Source: J061 sp003695725 [NCBI: Candidatus Schekmanbacteria bacterium]
Lineage (GTDB): Bacteria > Schekmanbacteria > GWA2-38-11
Assembly (NCBI GenBank): GCA_003695725.1
Contig: RFHX01000020.1
Location: 1-14,745 of the forward strand
DNA length: 14,745 nucleotides
Reading direction: 5' to 3'
The notes under the pieces are model-generated. The model made no database searches. It was not told the origin of the DNA and saw only the letters and a program-made list of their open reading frames with translations. The position numbers were made by a program, and so were the translations under genes. This document shows positions 1 through 8,040 of this stretch, in pieces. Numbering within the stretch: position 1 is the first letter of the stretch; each line of letters begins with the position of its first letter.

Positions 1-49
1 ATGGCTGTAGAATAGTTGAGATTGTTTAATATTCTGATAAGCAGAAGGT

Positions 50-1651
50 ATGAAAATTAATATAAAGAAAATCGTTTTTCCTACTGTTTTAATTGTCATT
101 TCAACCTTTCTTCTCTTTCATTTTCCCTATGAAGTCTTTATGGATGAATTTGTTAGTTTTGCAGACGGAGCCAAACTTTATTCAGTAGGGCATTTTACTC
201 ATGGTTATTTTTGCCATGGTATTATAAATGCTTATCTTGTAGAAATTTCAGCATATCTTTCAGGGATTGAGAAGAGTTTTGAAGTTGCAAGATTTTTAAA
301 TGGAATAATCGGTTGTTTGACAATTATTGGCTCATATCTGCTTGCTCGAGAAATCTTCGACGATAAAACGGCGTTCCTTTCAGGCATAATTCTTCTATCA
401 TCTCCCTATTTTGTAATATCTTCTCATAGATTGTTAAGTGATAATCCGGCAACGCTTTTTTTTACTTTGTCCCTTTTTGCTTTCAGCAGGTATTGGTGCA
501 GGGAAGATAAAAGGTATCTGCTTCTCTTCTCTCTCTGTTATGGTATTTCCGTTGCTGCAAAATTGACGACACTGCCATTGTTGGCTCCTTTGGTTCTTCT
601 TGTTTTGATTCAAAAAAAATTTAAAATTCGTCCATTTTTGAAATCAACATTTCAATTCTTTCTACTTTCTCTTCTCGCTTTTTTTATCATTTTCCCCCAT
701 ACGCTCATCCATTTTAATTATTTCTTGAAGGATGTATTTTTCTACGAATTTTTTCGTATTGACAAAGGCATAGATGCAGACCCATTTGTATCACAAATAC
801 CTAAGACATTTCTATCCGGCTATAAATTTTATATATCTGAACTTATAGCTCTTGGCTTTCATAAGTTTATTCTTTTAATAGTGCTTGCAGGATTGGTTTA
901 CTTGAGTATCCGCATGTTATGGAAGAGAAAAGATTATCTTGAACAGAAAAAACTTATTCTCGTAATACCTCTTACCTTTTCATTTCTATTTTTTGGTTTT
1001 TTGAGGAATTATTATTTACGCTACATTATGCCTGTTTTCCCTCTGATAGCAATTATTTCAGCCGGCTTTTTCTTCCAAATTTTGGAAGTCTATAATGAGA
1101 GATACAAAATTTCATTGAGGTTGTTTCAAACAGCAATAGCAAGTGCAATGATTGTTTCTTTAGGAATAAATACAGGTGTGATTTGGAAGATAAACGAAGT
1201 GAAAAAGAGGCGCATAGAGTTTTTTGAATTGGCAAAAAGCATAAAAAGATATGCCGAAAAGGGAGATTTCATCTCTTTTGATTTTTTACAAGGCGCAAAT
1301 TTTGATTCATCACTCTATGGCGAGCCTCTTGGCTCTTATCCTTTAATGATGGCAGGGATTGCGCGAGATATAATCCTCATAAATCCACTGATAACTGCCA
1401 AACCCCAAAAGTTGCCATCCTTGATAATTACCGCTGATAAAAGACAGACTGATGATTCTTTTGTATTAATTGATGAAATAAAAACTCCTGAAAAGCTAAG
1501 AAACGAAATTATAAACATTGAATTCAATTCAATTAAAAGATATACTTACTTGTTAGAGAAGGCTCCTTATTATATCGATGAAGTATCTCATTTTTATGAG
1601 AAAAGGGGTGGTGGATTTCCTGATAAGTTTTTTATCTATCAAAAGAAGTAA
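50..1651 (+). CDS. Polytopic glycosyltransferase, GT39/ArnT (PMT_2) type
   Basis: Predicted inner-membrane glycosyltransferase that would move a sugar from a polyprenyl-phosphate donor to a lipid, glycan or protein on the outer face. About ten hydrophobic segments are visible (for example residues 8-24, 83-100, 107-125, 134-148, 156-188, 201-222, 273-290, 302-318, 325-345 and 360-380). An acidic Asp-Glu pair (D32-E33) follows the first segment, where GT39/ArnT enzymes carry their catalytic acid. The stretch HRLLSDNP near 126-133 and RYIMPVFPL near 324-332 also match the family pattern. The 533-residue length is normal. The ATG has a purine-rich AGAAGG only one base upstream, too close for a good ribosome site, but an in-frame stop at 38-40 leaves little room for an earlier start. 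It is separated by 182 bp from the next gene, so a shared operon is uncertain. The acceptor cannot be told from sequence. Confidence 0.8.
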   Translation: MKINIKKIVFPTVLIVISTFLLFHFPYEVFMDEFVSFADGAKLYSVGHFTHGYFCHGIINAYLVEISAYLSGIEKSFEVARFLNGIIGCLTIIGSYLLAREIFDDKTAFLSGIILLSSPYFVISSHRLLSDNPATLFFTLSLFAFSRYWCREDKRYLLLFSLCYGISVAAKLTTLPLLAPLVLLVLIQKKFKIRPFLKSTFQFFLLSLLAFFIIFPHTLIHFNYFLKDVFFYEFFRIDKGIDADPFVSQIPKTFLSGYKFYISELIALGFHKFILLIVLAGLVYLSIRMLWKRKDYLEQKKLILVIPLTFSFLFFGFLRNYYLRYIMPVFPLIAIISAGFFFQILEVYNERYKISLRLFQTAIASAMIVSLGINTGVIWKINEVKKRRIEFFELAKSIKRYAEKGDFISFDFLQGANFDSSLYGEPLGSYPLMMAGIARDIILINPLITAKPQKLPSLIITADKRQTDDSFVLIDEIKTPEKLRNEIINIEFNSIKRYTYLLEKAPYYIDEVSHFYEKRGGGFPDKFFIYQKK

Positions 1652-1833
1652 TAATGCCTCTTCTGGAGATTTCCAAACTATATTTGAAAATCTGTCATTA
1701 ATTGAATAAAAGGACAGAACAACATTATATCAAAAAGGAGGATAGCTTATAGAATTGACTAAGTTTTTTTTAGGTGTTAGAAGAGAAAATTCCTAATTGG
1801 TATGTAACAATTGAGTTTTTAGAGGTATGAAAG

Positions 1834-3288
1834 ATGATTATTTCAACAAACAAGAAAAAAATAGAGAAAATAACGCTGATCGAACCTTCATCAGCAGGGT
1901 CGCATATTTTTACCAATTATAAAATTCCCCGTCTTGGCTTGCCTGTGGTTGGCGCAAAAATAAAAGAGAAGGGATATAAAGTAAAAATCTATGTGGAGGA
2001 TATAAAGCCAATCGATTACAATGAGGCATTTTCATCAGACCTTGTGGGTATCTCCTGTACTTCATCAACAGTGGTTAGAGGATATGCCATTGCAAGTGAG
2101 TTTAAGAAAAGAGGGATCCCGATTGTTATGGGCGGCTTCCATCCGACATTTATGCCTGAAGAGAGCCTACAATATTGTGATTTTGTCGTAAGGGGTGAAG
2201 GTGAGGAGACCATTGCAGAATTGCTTGATGTCCTTGAAGGAGATAGAGATATTGGCACTGTTGATGGTTTATCCTTTAAAACTTCTGAAGGAGAAGTAAT
2301 CAACAACGCACCAAGAAAAATCCTTTCATCTCTTGATGATTCTCCCTTACCGGATTTTACTCTCATTGACGGATATGAAAAGATAAATATCTTTCCTTTG
2401 TCAACATCACGCGGATGTCCTTTTGATTGTCAGTTTTGTACTGTTACAAATTTTTATGGAAGGTCATATCGCACTAAAAGCATTGACAGAGTGATGAAAG
2501 AGTTTGCCAATGTCAAAGCAAATTATATCTTCATTTGCGATGATAATTTTGCCGCAAACCGCGCAAGGACAAAAGAACTTTTGGAGAGAAAAGAAAAGGA
2601 AGGCAATAAAGTGATGTGGGGTGCTCAGGTTCGAATAGAAACTGCAGATGATACTGAACTTCTTGAAAGGATGCATAGAACGAACTGTTCCAATGTCTAT
2701 ATAGGCTTTGAATCAATCAATCCTGAAACAATAAAAACTTTCAACAAAAAACTCGACCTGAATAAGATAAAGCGCCAAATCAAAGCCTTTCATCGATATG
2801 GAATAAAGATTCATGGAATGTTCGTTTTAGGCGCAGATTCAGATACAAGCGCTACTATAAAGGAGACACTTAAATTTACGAAGAGAACCCACATTGACAC
2901 TGTTCAGTTTATGATCTTAACTCCGATTCCCGGTTCAAAGATATTCAATGACTTCCAAAGCAGAAACAAGATCTTCACATATGATTGGAGATTGTATGAT
3001 GGTCATCATGTAGTCTATAAGCCGGAGAGAATGTCTCCCTTTGAACTTCAAAAAGCCGTTTTGAGAGCTACAAAAAGATTCTATTCGAAAAGGCGAATTA
3101 TGCTTCGGCTGTTGAAATTTGACTTATTTACAACTTTTGGAAGATCTCAAGGATATAAGCTTTTTAGACAATGGATGAAAGAAAATAAAAAATTCCTCGA
3201 GAGGATAAGGACAGGACTGTATGATAAGATAAAATCCTTTGATCCTGTAAATAGTGATAGTAAAGATGCTAATTTAACCATCAACTGA
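1834..3288 (+). CDS. B12-binding-domain radical SAM enzyme
   Basis: Iron-sulfur enzyme of the cobalamin-binding radical SAM class, whose members include hopanoid methylase HpnP and many uncharacterised methyl- or carbon-transferring enzymes. Residues 12-150 look like a Rossmann-type B12-binding domain, with the family-typical GGFHPTFMPEE (100-110) and VVRGEGEET (118-126) segments. The radical SAM core starts at 190 with C195, C199 and C202 in CxxxCxxC spacing for the [4Fe-4S] cluster, followed by an aromatic-Gly (YGR) and a strongly conserved barrel (DDNFAAN, YIGFES, MFVLGAD). The C-terminal about 110 residues are basic and helical. The ATG has AGAGG about 8 bases upstream. It lies 28 bp before the ketosynthase TTG, so it probably shares an operon with the lipid genes, which suggests a lipid or acyl substrate. 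No substrate-specific motif is recognised. Catalysis may be methylation or another radical rearrangement. Confidence 0.88.
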   Translation: MIISTNKKKIEKITLIEPSSAGSHIFTNYKIPRLGLPVVGAKIKEKGYKVKIYVEDIKPIDYNEAFSSDLVGISCTSSTVVRGYAIASEFKKRGIPIVMGGFHPTFMPEESLQYCDFVVRGEGEETIAELLDVLEGDRDIGTVDGLSFKTSEGEVINNAPRKILSSLDDSPLPDFTLIDGYEKINIFPLSTSRGCPFDCQFCTVTNFYGRSYRTKSIDRVMKEFANVKANYIFICDDNFAANRARTKELLERKEKEGNKVMWGAQVRIETADDTELLERMHRTNCSNVYIGFESINPETIKTFNKKLDLNKIKRQIKAFHRYGIKIHGMFVLGADSDTSATIKETLKFTKRTHIDTVQFMILTPIPGSKIFNDFQSRNKIFTYDWRLYDGHHVVYKPERMSPFELQKAVLRATKRFYSKRRIMLRLLKFDLFTTFGRSQGYKLFRQWMKENKKFLERIRTGLYDKIKSFDPVNSDSKDANLTIN

Positions 3289-3302
3289 AAAATGTGTGAA
3301 AT

Positions 3303-3319
3303 GGAGGAAAGGAAATTTG
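3303..3319 (+). promoter_or_regulatory. Shine-Dalgarno GGAGG deciding a TTG start for the ketosynthase
   Basis: GGAGG at 3303-3307 lies 9 bases before TTG at 3317-3319. Starting there gives a protein beginning (M)SKRRVVVTG, the usual FabF N-terminus, and puts the catalytic triad at C164/H304/H341, within one residue of E. coli FabF (C163/H303/H340). The upstream in-frame GTG at 3296 would add seven residues encoded by the ribosome site itself and is rejected. Confidence 0.75.
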
Positions 3320-4561
3320 AGCAAAAGAAGGGTTGTAGTAACCGGAGTAGGCATTATTTCTCCCATAGGAATAGGTGAAAAAGAAAATCTTGAATCGCTC
3401 AGGAATGGAAAAAGCGGCATAACACGAATTACTCATTTTGACCCCTCACAATTTTCCTGCCAAGTTGCGGCAGAAGTCAAAAATTTTGATGCAACACAAT
3501 ATATGGATTCTCGCGAAGCAAAGAAAATGGATATTTTTATTCAGTTTGCAGTTGCGGCAAGTGTAATGGCAATGAAGGATTCAGGGCTCGAGGTAAAGGA
3601 TGACTTTGCTGATAGAGTAGGTGTAATTGTAGGTTCAGGCATAGGTGGAATGCCATTGATAGAGCACAACCATAAGGTTTTGCTTGAGAAGGGTCCGCGC
3701 CGCATTTCTCCTTTTTTCATTCCGCAGGTGATAATCAATCTTGCACCCGGACATATTGCGATGATGTTCAACGCAAAAGGGCCAAACTCGAGTGTTGTAA
3801 CGGCATGCGCATCGGCAACACATTCCATTGGTGAGGCATTTAGGTCTATACAGCGCGGTGAAGCAGATGTTATGATTACAGGAGGCACAGAAGCTGTGAT
3901 AACACCTCTTGCAATCGGAGGCTTTTGTTCAATGAAGGCACTTACAACTCAAAATGATAATCCTGAAAAAGCTTCAAAACCTTTCGATAAAAACAGAGAT
4001 GGATTCATTATGGGTGAGGGTTCAGGCATATTGATACTCGAAGAACTTGAGTTTGCAAAGAAAAGAGGAGCTAATATAAGGGCTGAGATTTGCGGATTTG
4101 GACAATCCTGCGATGCATACCATATGACCTCTCCATCTCTCGATGGCGACGGTGCTGTGCGTTGTATGGAGGCAACTATTAAGGATGCGGAAGTTAATCC
4201 TGAAGAGGTTTCATATATAAATGCACATGGCACTTCGACACCTCTCAATGATAAGATTGAAACAACAGCCATAAAGAATGTTTTCAAAGACAATGCTTAT
4301 AAAATTCCTGTCAGCTCTACTAAGTCTATGACAGGCCATCTATTAGGTGCGGCTGGCGCAATAGAATCTGTTTTCTCAGTGCTTTCGATTGAAAAAGGAT
4401 TTATTCCACCAACAATAAACTATGAAGAAAAGGACCCGGAGTGCGACCTCGATTATGTGCCGAATGAAGCAAGGGATGCAGACCTTAAATATGTTCTTTC
4501 AAACTCATTTGGATTTGGTGGAACGAATGCCTGTCTGATGTTCAAAAAATTTGAAGATTAA
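3317..4561 (+). CDS. fabF: 3-oxoacyl-[ACP] synthase II-like ketosynthase
   Basis: Condensing enzyme of the KAS II/FabF family: it joins an acyl-enzyme thioester with a malonyl-ACP-type extender, with loss of CO2, in the cytoplasm. The 414-residue length from the TTG start is standard. Numbered from that start, the nucleophile is C164 in VVTACASATHS, and the decarboxylation histidines are H304 (NAHGTSTPLND) and H341 (MTGHLLGAAGA). The GFGGTNA segment near the C-terminus is also intact. The gene sits between a B12 radical SAM enzyme and an acyl-CoA carboxylase subunit, with no ACP, ketoreductase, dehydratase or malonyltransferase nearby. It is therefore either the housekeeping FabF in an odd location or a dedicated ketosynthase for a special acyl chain. 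The family call is firm; the substrate is not known. Confidence 0.93.
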   Translation: MSKRRVVVTGVGIISPIGIGEKENLESLRNGKSGITRITHFDPSQFSCQVAAEVKNFDATQYMDSREAKKMDIFIQFAVAASVMAMKDSGLEVKDDFADRVGVIVGSGIGGMPLIEHNHKVLLEKGPRRISPFFIPQVIINLAPGHIAMMFNAKGPNSSVVTACASATHSIGEAFRSIQRGEADVMITGGTEAVITPLAIGGFCSMKALTTQNDNPEKASKPFDKNRDGFIMGEGSGILILEELEFAKKRGANIRAEICGFGQSCDAYHMTSPSLDGDGAVRCMEATIKDAEVNPEEVSYINAHGTSTPLNDKIETTAIKNVFKDNAYKIPVSSTKSMTGHLLGAAGAIESVFSVLSIEKGFIPPTINYEEKDPECDLDYVPNEARDADLKYVLSNSFGFGGTNACLMFKKFED

Positions 4562-4603
4562 TTCATTAAGATATTCTTTACATTGAAAAAGTCTTCACTT
4601 TAT

Positions 4604-4619
4604 AGGAGGGGGAATCTTG
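4604..4619 (+). promoter_or_regulatory. Strong Shine-Dalgarno AGGAGG supporting a TTG start
   Basis: AGGAGG at 4604-4609, continuing as GGG, lies 7 bases before TTG at 4617-4619. No ATG or GTG occurs in a better position, and the encoded N-terminus ([17 protein letters not shown]) is normal for this carboxyltransferase family. Confidence 0.75.
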
Positions 4620-6179
4620 CAAGAAGAAAAGACATTTGAAGATTATAAAAAAGAGCTTTTGGAAAGAGAAAAGAAAGCTGAGATTGGAGGCGGAGAAGCA
4701 CGGATAAAAGTACAGCACGACAAGGGGAAGCTTACCGCAAGAGAACGCCTCGATATTCTTTTTGATAAGAACTCCTTCGAGGAAATAGATAAATTTGTAA
4801 CTCATAAGTGTTCGAATTTCGGGATGGAGAAGAATAAGTATCCCGGTGACGGAGTTGTTACCGGTTACGGCACAATCAACGGGAGAATTGCATATGCCTA
4901 TTCCCAAGATTTCACTGTTCTTGGCGGTTCTCTGAGTGAAGCATGCGGAAGAAAAATTGCAAAAATTCAGGATCTTGCTCTCAAAGTTGGCGCACCCATT
5001 ATCGGACTAAATGATTCAGGCGGCGCTAGAATTCAAGAGGGAGTTGAAAGTCTTGGCGGATATGCTGAAATATTTTTGCGCAACACTCTTGCATCAGGAG
5101 TCGTTCCGCAGATTGCCGCAATTATGGGCCCCTGTGCAGGCGGCGCAGTTTATTCTCCTGCTATAAACGACTTTATATTTATGGTCAAAAATACGAGCTA
5201 TATGTTTATTACAGGTCCTGATGTCATAAAAGCAACAACTCATGAAGATGTAACAATGGAGGAATTAGGCGGTTCTGAAACACACAATGTTGACAGCGGC
5301 GTTGCCCATTTTGAATGCGAAAATGACAAGGAGTGCCTTCTGACGATTCGAGAACTTCTTACTTTTCTGCCACAAAACAATATGGAAGAACCGCGCATAG
5401 TCAATACCGATGATGACCCAAGACGAGAGACTCCCAGAATAGAAGAGGTTATTCCTCTCAACCCGAACAAGCCCTATGATGTGAAGGAAGTAATAAAAGA
5501 ACTCGTTGATGAAAATTATTTTTTCGAAACACAGGAACATTATGCAACGAACATTGTAACCGGATTTGGAAGACTTAACGGCAGAACTGTTGGCATTGTA
5601 GCGAATCAGCCAGCTGTGCTTGCAGGATGTCTCGATATCAAGGCTTCAGTCAAAGGTGCAAGGTTTATCAGGTTTTGCGATGCCTTCAATATACCGCTGA
5701 TTACCCTTCAGGATGTTCCGGGATTTTTGCCGGGGCTTGATCAAGAAAAAAATGGCATCATCAGGCATGGAGCTAAACTCCTTTATGCATATGCGGAGGC
5801 AACAGTTCCAAAGATAACTATTATTACGAGAAAATCATATGGCGGCGCATATTGTGTTATGTCGAGTAAGCATGTGAGAGGCGATATAAATTATGCCTAT
5901 CCCATAGCAGAGATTGCGGTGATGGGTCCTGATGGAGCAGTAAATATAATATTTAGAAAGGAACTTCAAAATTCTGATAATCCTGATGAGCTAAAGCAGA
6001 AACTCGTTTATGATTACAGAACCAAATTTGCAAATCCCTATATTGCGGCAGAAAGAGGAATAATCGATGAAGTAATAATGCCTGCTAATTCTCGGCGAAA
6101 ACTAATAAAAGCTCTTGAGATGCTGCATAATAAGACAGATAGAAATCCTGCAAAAAAGCACGGGAATATTCCTTTGTAA
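4617..6179 (+). CDS. Acyl-CoA carboxylase carboxyltransferase (beta) subunit, PccB/AccB-like
   Basis: Crotonase-fold carboxyltransferase that passes CO2 from carboxybiotin to an acyl-CoA, giving a malonyl-CoA-type product. The 520-residue length and the order of motifs are those of PccB-like proteins: [13 protein letters not shown] (38-50), the first oxyanion region [10 protein letters not shown] (133-142), [12 protein letters not shown] (171-182), and the second domain with QDVPGFLPG (365-373), GGAY (409-412) and [13 protein letters not shown] (432-444). Residue 413 after GGAY is Cys; characterised propionyl-CoA carboxylases have Asp here and several acetyl/propionyl-CoA enzymes a hydrophobic residue, so acyl preference cannot be read off. 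Biotin carboxylase and biotin carrier partners are not in the window and must be encoded elsewhere. The 55-bp gap from the ketosynthase and 18-bp gap to the acyltransferase support one operon. The product could feed that ketosynthase with an extender unit. Confidence 0.9.
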   Translation: MQEEKTFEDYKKELLEREKKAEIGGGEARIKVQHDKGKLTARERLDILFDKNSFEEIDKFVTHKCSNFGMEKNKYPGDGVVTGYGTINGRIAYAYSQDFTVLGGSLSEACGRKIAKIQDLALKVGAPIIGLNDSGGARIQEGVESLGGYAEIFLRNTLASGVVPQIAAIMGPCAGGAVYSPAINDFIFMVKNTSYMFITGPDVIKATTHEDVTMEELGGSETHNVDSGVAHFECENDKECLLTIRELLTFLPQNNMEEPRIVNTDDDPRRETPRIEEVIPLNPNKPYDVKEVIKELVDENYFFETQEHYATNIVTGFGRLNGRTVGIVANQPAVLAGCLDIKASVKGARFIRFCDAFNIPLITLQDVPGFLPGLDQEKNGIIRHGAKLLYAYAEATVPKITIITRKSYGGAYCVMSSKHVRGDINYAYPIAEIAVMGPDGAVNIIFRKELQNSDNPDELKQKLVYDYRTKFANPYIAAERGIIDEVIMPANSRRKLIKALEMLHNKTDRNPAKKHGNIPL

Positions 6180-6197
6180 ATTCCATTATTTTCAAAA

Positions 6198-6911
6198 ATG
6201 AGTGAACCTAATAAAGAATCACTGATAGAGAGCATAATATCTTATCTTTGGATTGCATCGACAATCACTATTGCATGGATTTTTTTTACAATTCTTAACC
6301 GCACAGTCGTATATGGCCGTGAAAATGTACCTTTGAAGAAGAATCTGCTTCTTCTTCCAAATCACCAAACAATGATTGACAGCTTCGTTGTAGGGACAAA
6401 ATTGTTTTATCCAAGAACTCTTCTGAAGCCTTCACTAATCCCATATCACCCTGCTGCACAGGAGAATTTTTTTAAAAATCCTGTACTTGCATGGATGTCA
6501 AAGAATTGGAGGGCTATTCCGGTCAAAAGAGGCAGGAAAGATATTGAGTTGATGAATAAAATCATAAAAATGCTTCCCAACTGCACAATGATAAACTTTC
6601 CTGAAGGCACACGCTCGAGGACTGGCAAAATAGGGAAAGGGCGTTCTGGTGTTGGAAAAATCATCTATGATGCCAAACCGACTGTAATCCCTGTAAGAAT
6701 CGTTGGTATGAACAAGGTATTACCCATTGGCTCTTATATCCCGAGAATTTTTAAAAAAATTGAGGTTTACTATGGAAAACCAATTGATTTTTCTGACCTA
6801 TATGAACTTCCAGATAACAAGGAAACATGGTTGAAGATTGTTGACCGAGTTATGGAACATATTAAAGCACTGGCTCCTGATGATAGTGAGAATCAGGAGT
6901 TTTCAAACTAA
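6198..6911 (+). CDS. PlsC-like 1-acyl-glycerol-3-phosphate acyltransferase
   Basis: Membrane-associated acyltransferase of the LPLAT/AGPAT family, which esterifies a fatty acyl group onto lysophosphatidate or a related acceptor. The 237-residue length is typical. One hydrophobic anchor spans about residues 15-33. The catalytic HX4D box is NHQTMID (H56, D61), and the acceptor-binding block is FPEGTR (134-139), followed by RTGKIGKGRSG and a PVRIVG strand typical of the fold. The ATG lacks a clear ribosome site and follows the carboxylase stop by 18 bases, suggesting translational coupling. As the last gene of the radical SAM / ketosynthase / carboxylase run, it may place the product acyl chain onto glycerophosphate. 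It could equally be the general PlsC of the cell. Confidence 0.88.
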   Translation: MSEPNKESLIESIISYLWIASTITIAWIFFTILNRTVVYGRENVPLKKNLLLLPNHQTMIDSFVVGTKLFYPRTLLKPSLIPYHPAAQENFFKNPVLAWMSKNWRAIPVKRGRKDIELMNKIIKMLPNCTMINFPEGTRSRTGKIGKGRSGVGKIIYDAKPTVIPVRIVGMNKVLPIGSYIPRIFKKIEVYYGKPIDFSDLYELPDNKETWLKIVDRVMEHIKALAPDDSENQEFSN

Positions 6912-7159
6912 GAATGCTTTTTATATCATTTTAATATTTTGTGATTTTTTCTTCTGTAACTTCTAGCTGCCTCTTTTAATTTAAAAACGAAATCTAATCT
7001 TGCCTCAATATCTTGACCAAAAGGTTTTGTTTATTTATAAGGCACAAATATTGTCATTGGCTAAATTGTTTTTATGGGCTTTGTGAAGATATATTAGTTT
7101 ATTGATTTGGGATTATAAAGAGTGGTTGATATATAGTAGTAAAAAAAATCGCGGTTCTT
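6912..7159 (+). other. Non-coding spacer between lipid genes and nitrogenase-like genes
   Basis: This 248-bp AT-rich stretch has a weak ATCA...TGAT hairpin at 6925-6945 followed by six T, a poor terminator candidate. A short inverted repeat CAAAA-GG-TTTTG lies at 7018-7029. A 34-codon open stretch with protein-like composition runs on the - strand at 6929-7030 and may be a gene remnant. A weak promoter candidate lies at 7066-7095. No RNA gene is recognised. Confidence 0.5.
7066..7095 (+). promoter_or_regulatory. Weak candidate sigma-70-type promoter for the nitrogenase-like operon
   Basis: TTGTTT (7066-7071) and TATATT (7090-7095) are separated by 18 bases, 65 bases before the first ATG. The -10 matches five of six consensus bases, the -35 only three. 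In such AT-rich sequence this can arise by chance. No sigma-54 (GG-N10-GC) element of the classic nif type was seen. Confidence 0.2.
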
Positions 7160-8038
7160 ATGAAAATGGAAGAAGAAAATAGCACAATCAGACAGATTGC
7201 CATTTACGGCAAAGGAGGGATAGGTAAATCTACCGTTTGCTGCAATCTGTCCCTTTGTTTTATGGAATTTGGCGAACGAGTTTTTCAGCTTGGATGTTCT
7301 CCAAAAAACGATTCCACCTATCTTCTGCGTACAAAGGTTGATGAAAAGCCGACGATTCTTGAAAGCATAAGGAACTTTGGACGCTCAGAAGAAGCATTGA
7401 TGGAAAGTATCTACTCTCTTGATGACAATCTCTATTGTGCTGAAACTGGTGGACCCGAGCCTGCGCGTGGCTGCGCGGGAAAGGGAATCGCTGTTGCCCT
7501 CGATTTGCTCAAGCACTTCAAAATACCTGAGAGAATTGGAGCTACTGCTGTTATCTATGATGTTGTGGGAGATGTAGTTTGCGGCGGGTTTGCACAACCA
7601 ATGCGCAGCGGATTTGCACAGGAGATATATTTGGTAACAAGTGGAGAGTTGATGTCTTTATATTCCGCTAACAATATCTCATTGGCAGTTAATGATTTGG
7701 CAAAGAAGGGGTCGAAGGTTAGAATTGCAGGTATTATTGGAAATCTTCGCGGTGTAGAAAATGAGGAAATAGTAATAAAAGAATTTGGCAAATTGACAGG
7801 AATTCCCATAATTTCAACAATTCCAAGAGATGAGATTATACAGGTTTGTGAAGGCAAGGGTGAAGCTGTAATGAAAGGAGCGCCTGAAAATCCGATAGCA
7901 GAGATTTATAAAAAAACTGCTGAGAATATTTACCAAAACAGGCAGAGAGTTGTTCCTCAACCCCTTTCTCTTGAAAAACTGATTGAAATGTTGAGGCGTT
8001 ATCAGTCAGACACGATTCAATTAAAGATGCCTGCATAG
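7160..8038 (+). CDS. NifH-like reductase component 1 (nitrogenase iron-protein family), switch I variant
   Basis: P-loop ATPase of the NifH/BchL/BchX/CfbC family, whose dimers carry a bridging [4Fe-4S] cluster and deliver electrons to a NifD/K-like partner on ATP hydrolysis. The P-loop is GKGGIGKST (17-25). Cluster ligands are C105 (GCAGKG) and C141 (GDVVCGGFA), matching C97 and C132 of Azotobacter NifH. Switch II YDVVGD and the segment following C141 ([18 protein letters not shown]) are intact. Two departures are seen: switch I reads GCSPKNDST, with Ser47 where the family has Asp39, and residue 108 is Lys where NifH has Arg100, the ADP-ribosylation site. Length (292) is normal. Neither ATG at 7160 nor 7166 has a ribosome site; 7160 is kept. 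It is followed after two bases by a second NifH-like gene. No true nif genes are nearby, so nitrogen fixation is not inferred. Confidence 0.9.
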   Translation: MKMEEENSTIRQIAIYGKGGIGKSTVCCNLSLCFMEFGERVFQLGCSPKNDSTYLLRTKVDEKPTILESIRNFGRSEEALMESIYSLDDNLYCAETGGPEPARGCAGKGIAVALDLLKHFKIPERIGATAVIYDVVGDVVCGGFAQPMRSGFAQEIYLVTSGELMSLYSANNISLAVNDLAKKGSKVRIAGIIGNLRGVENEEIVIKEFGKLTGIPIISTIPRDEIIQVCEGKGEAVMKGAPENPIAEIYKKTAENIYQNRQRVVPQPLSLEKLIEMLRRYQSDTIQLKMPA

Positions 8039-8040
8039 AT

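Noticed and set aside
3296-3316. GTG at 3296 as the ketosynthase start
   Set aside because: It encodes the ribosome site of the TTG start at 3317 and gives an atypical seven-residue extension.
4578-4907. 109-codon - strand ORF antisense to the carboxyltransferase
   Set aside because: It is a shadow of a strongly supported gene on the + strand, with no family-like motifs. Other antisense ORFs within the genes were dropped for the same reason.
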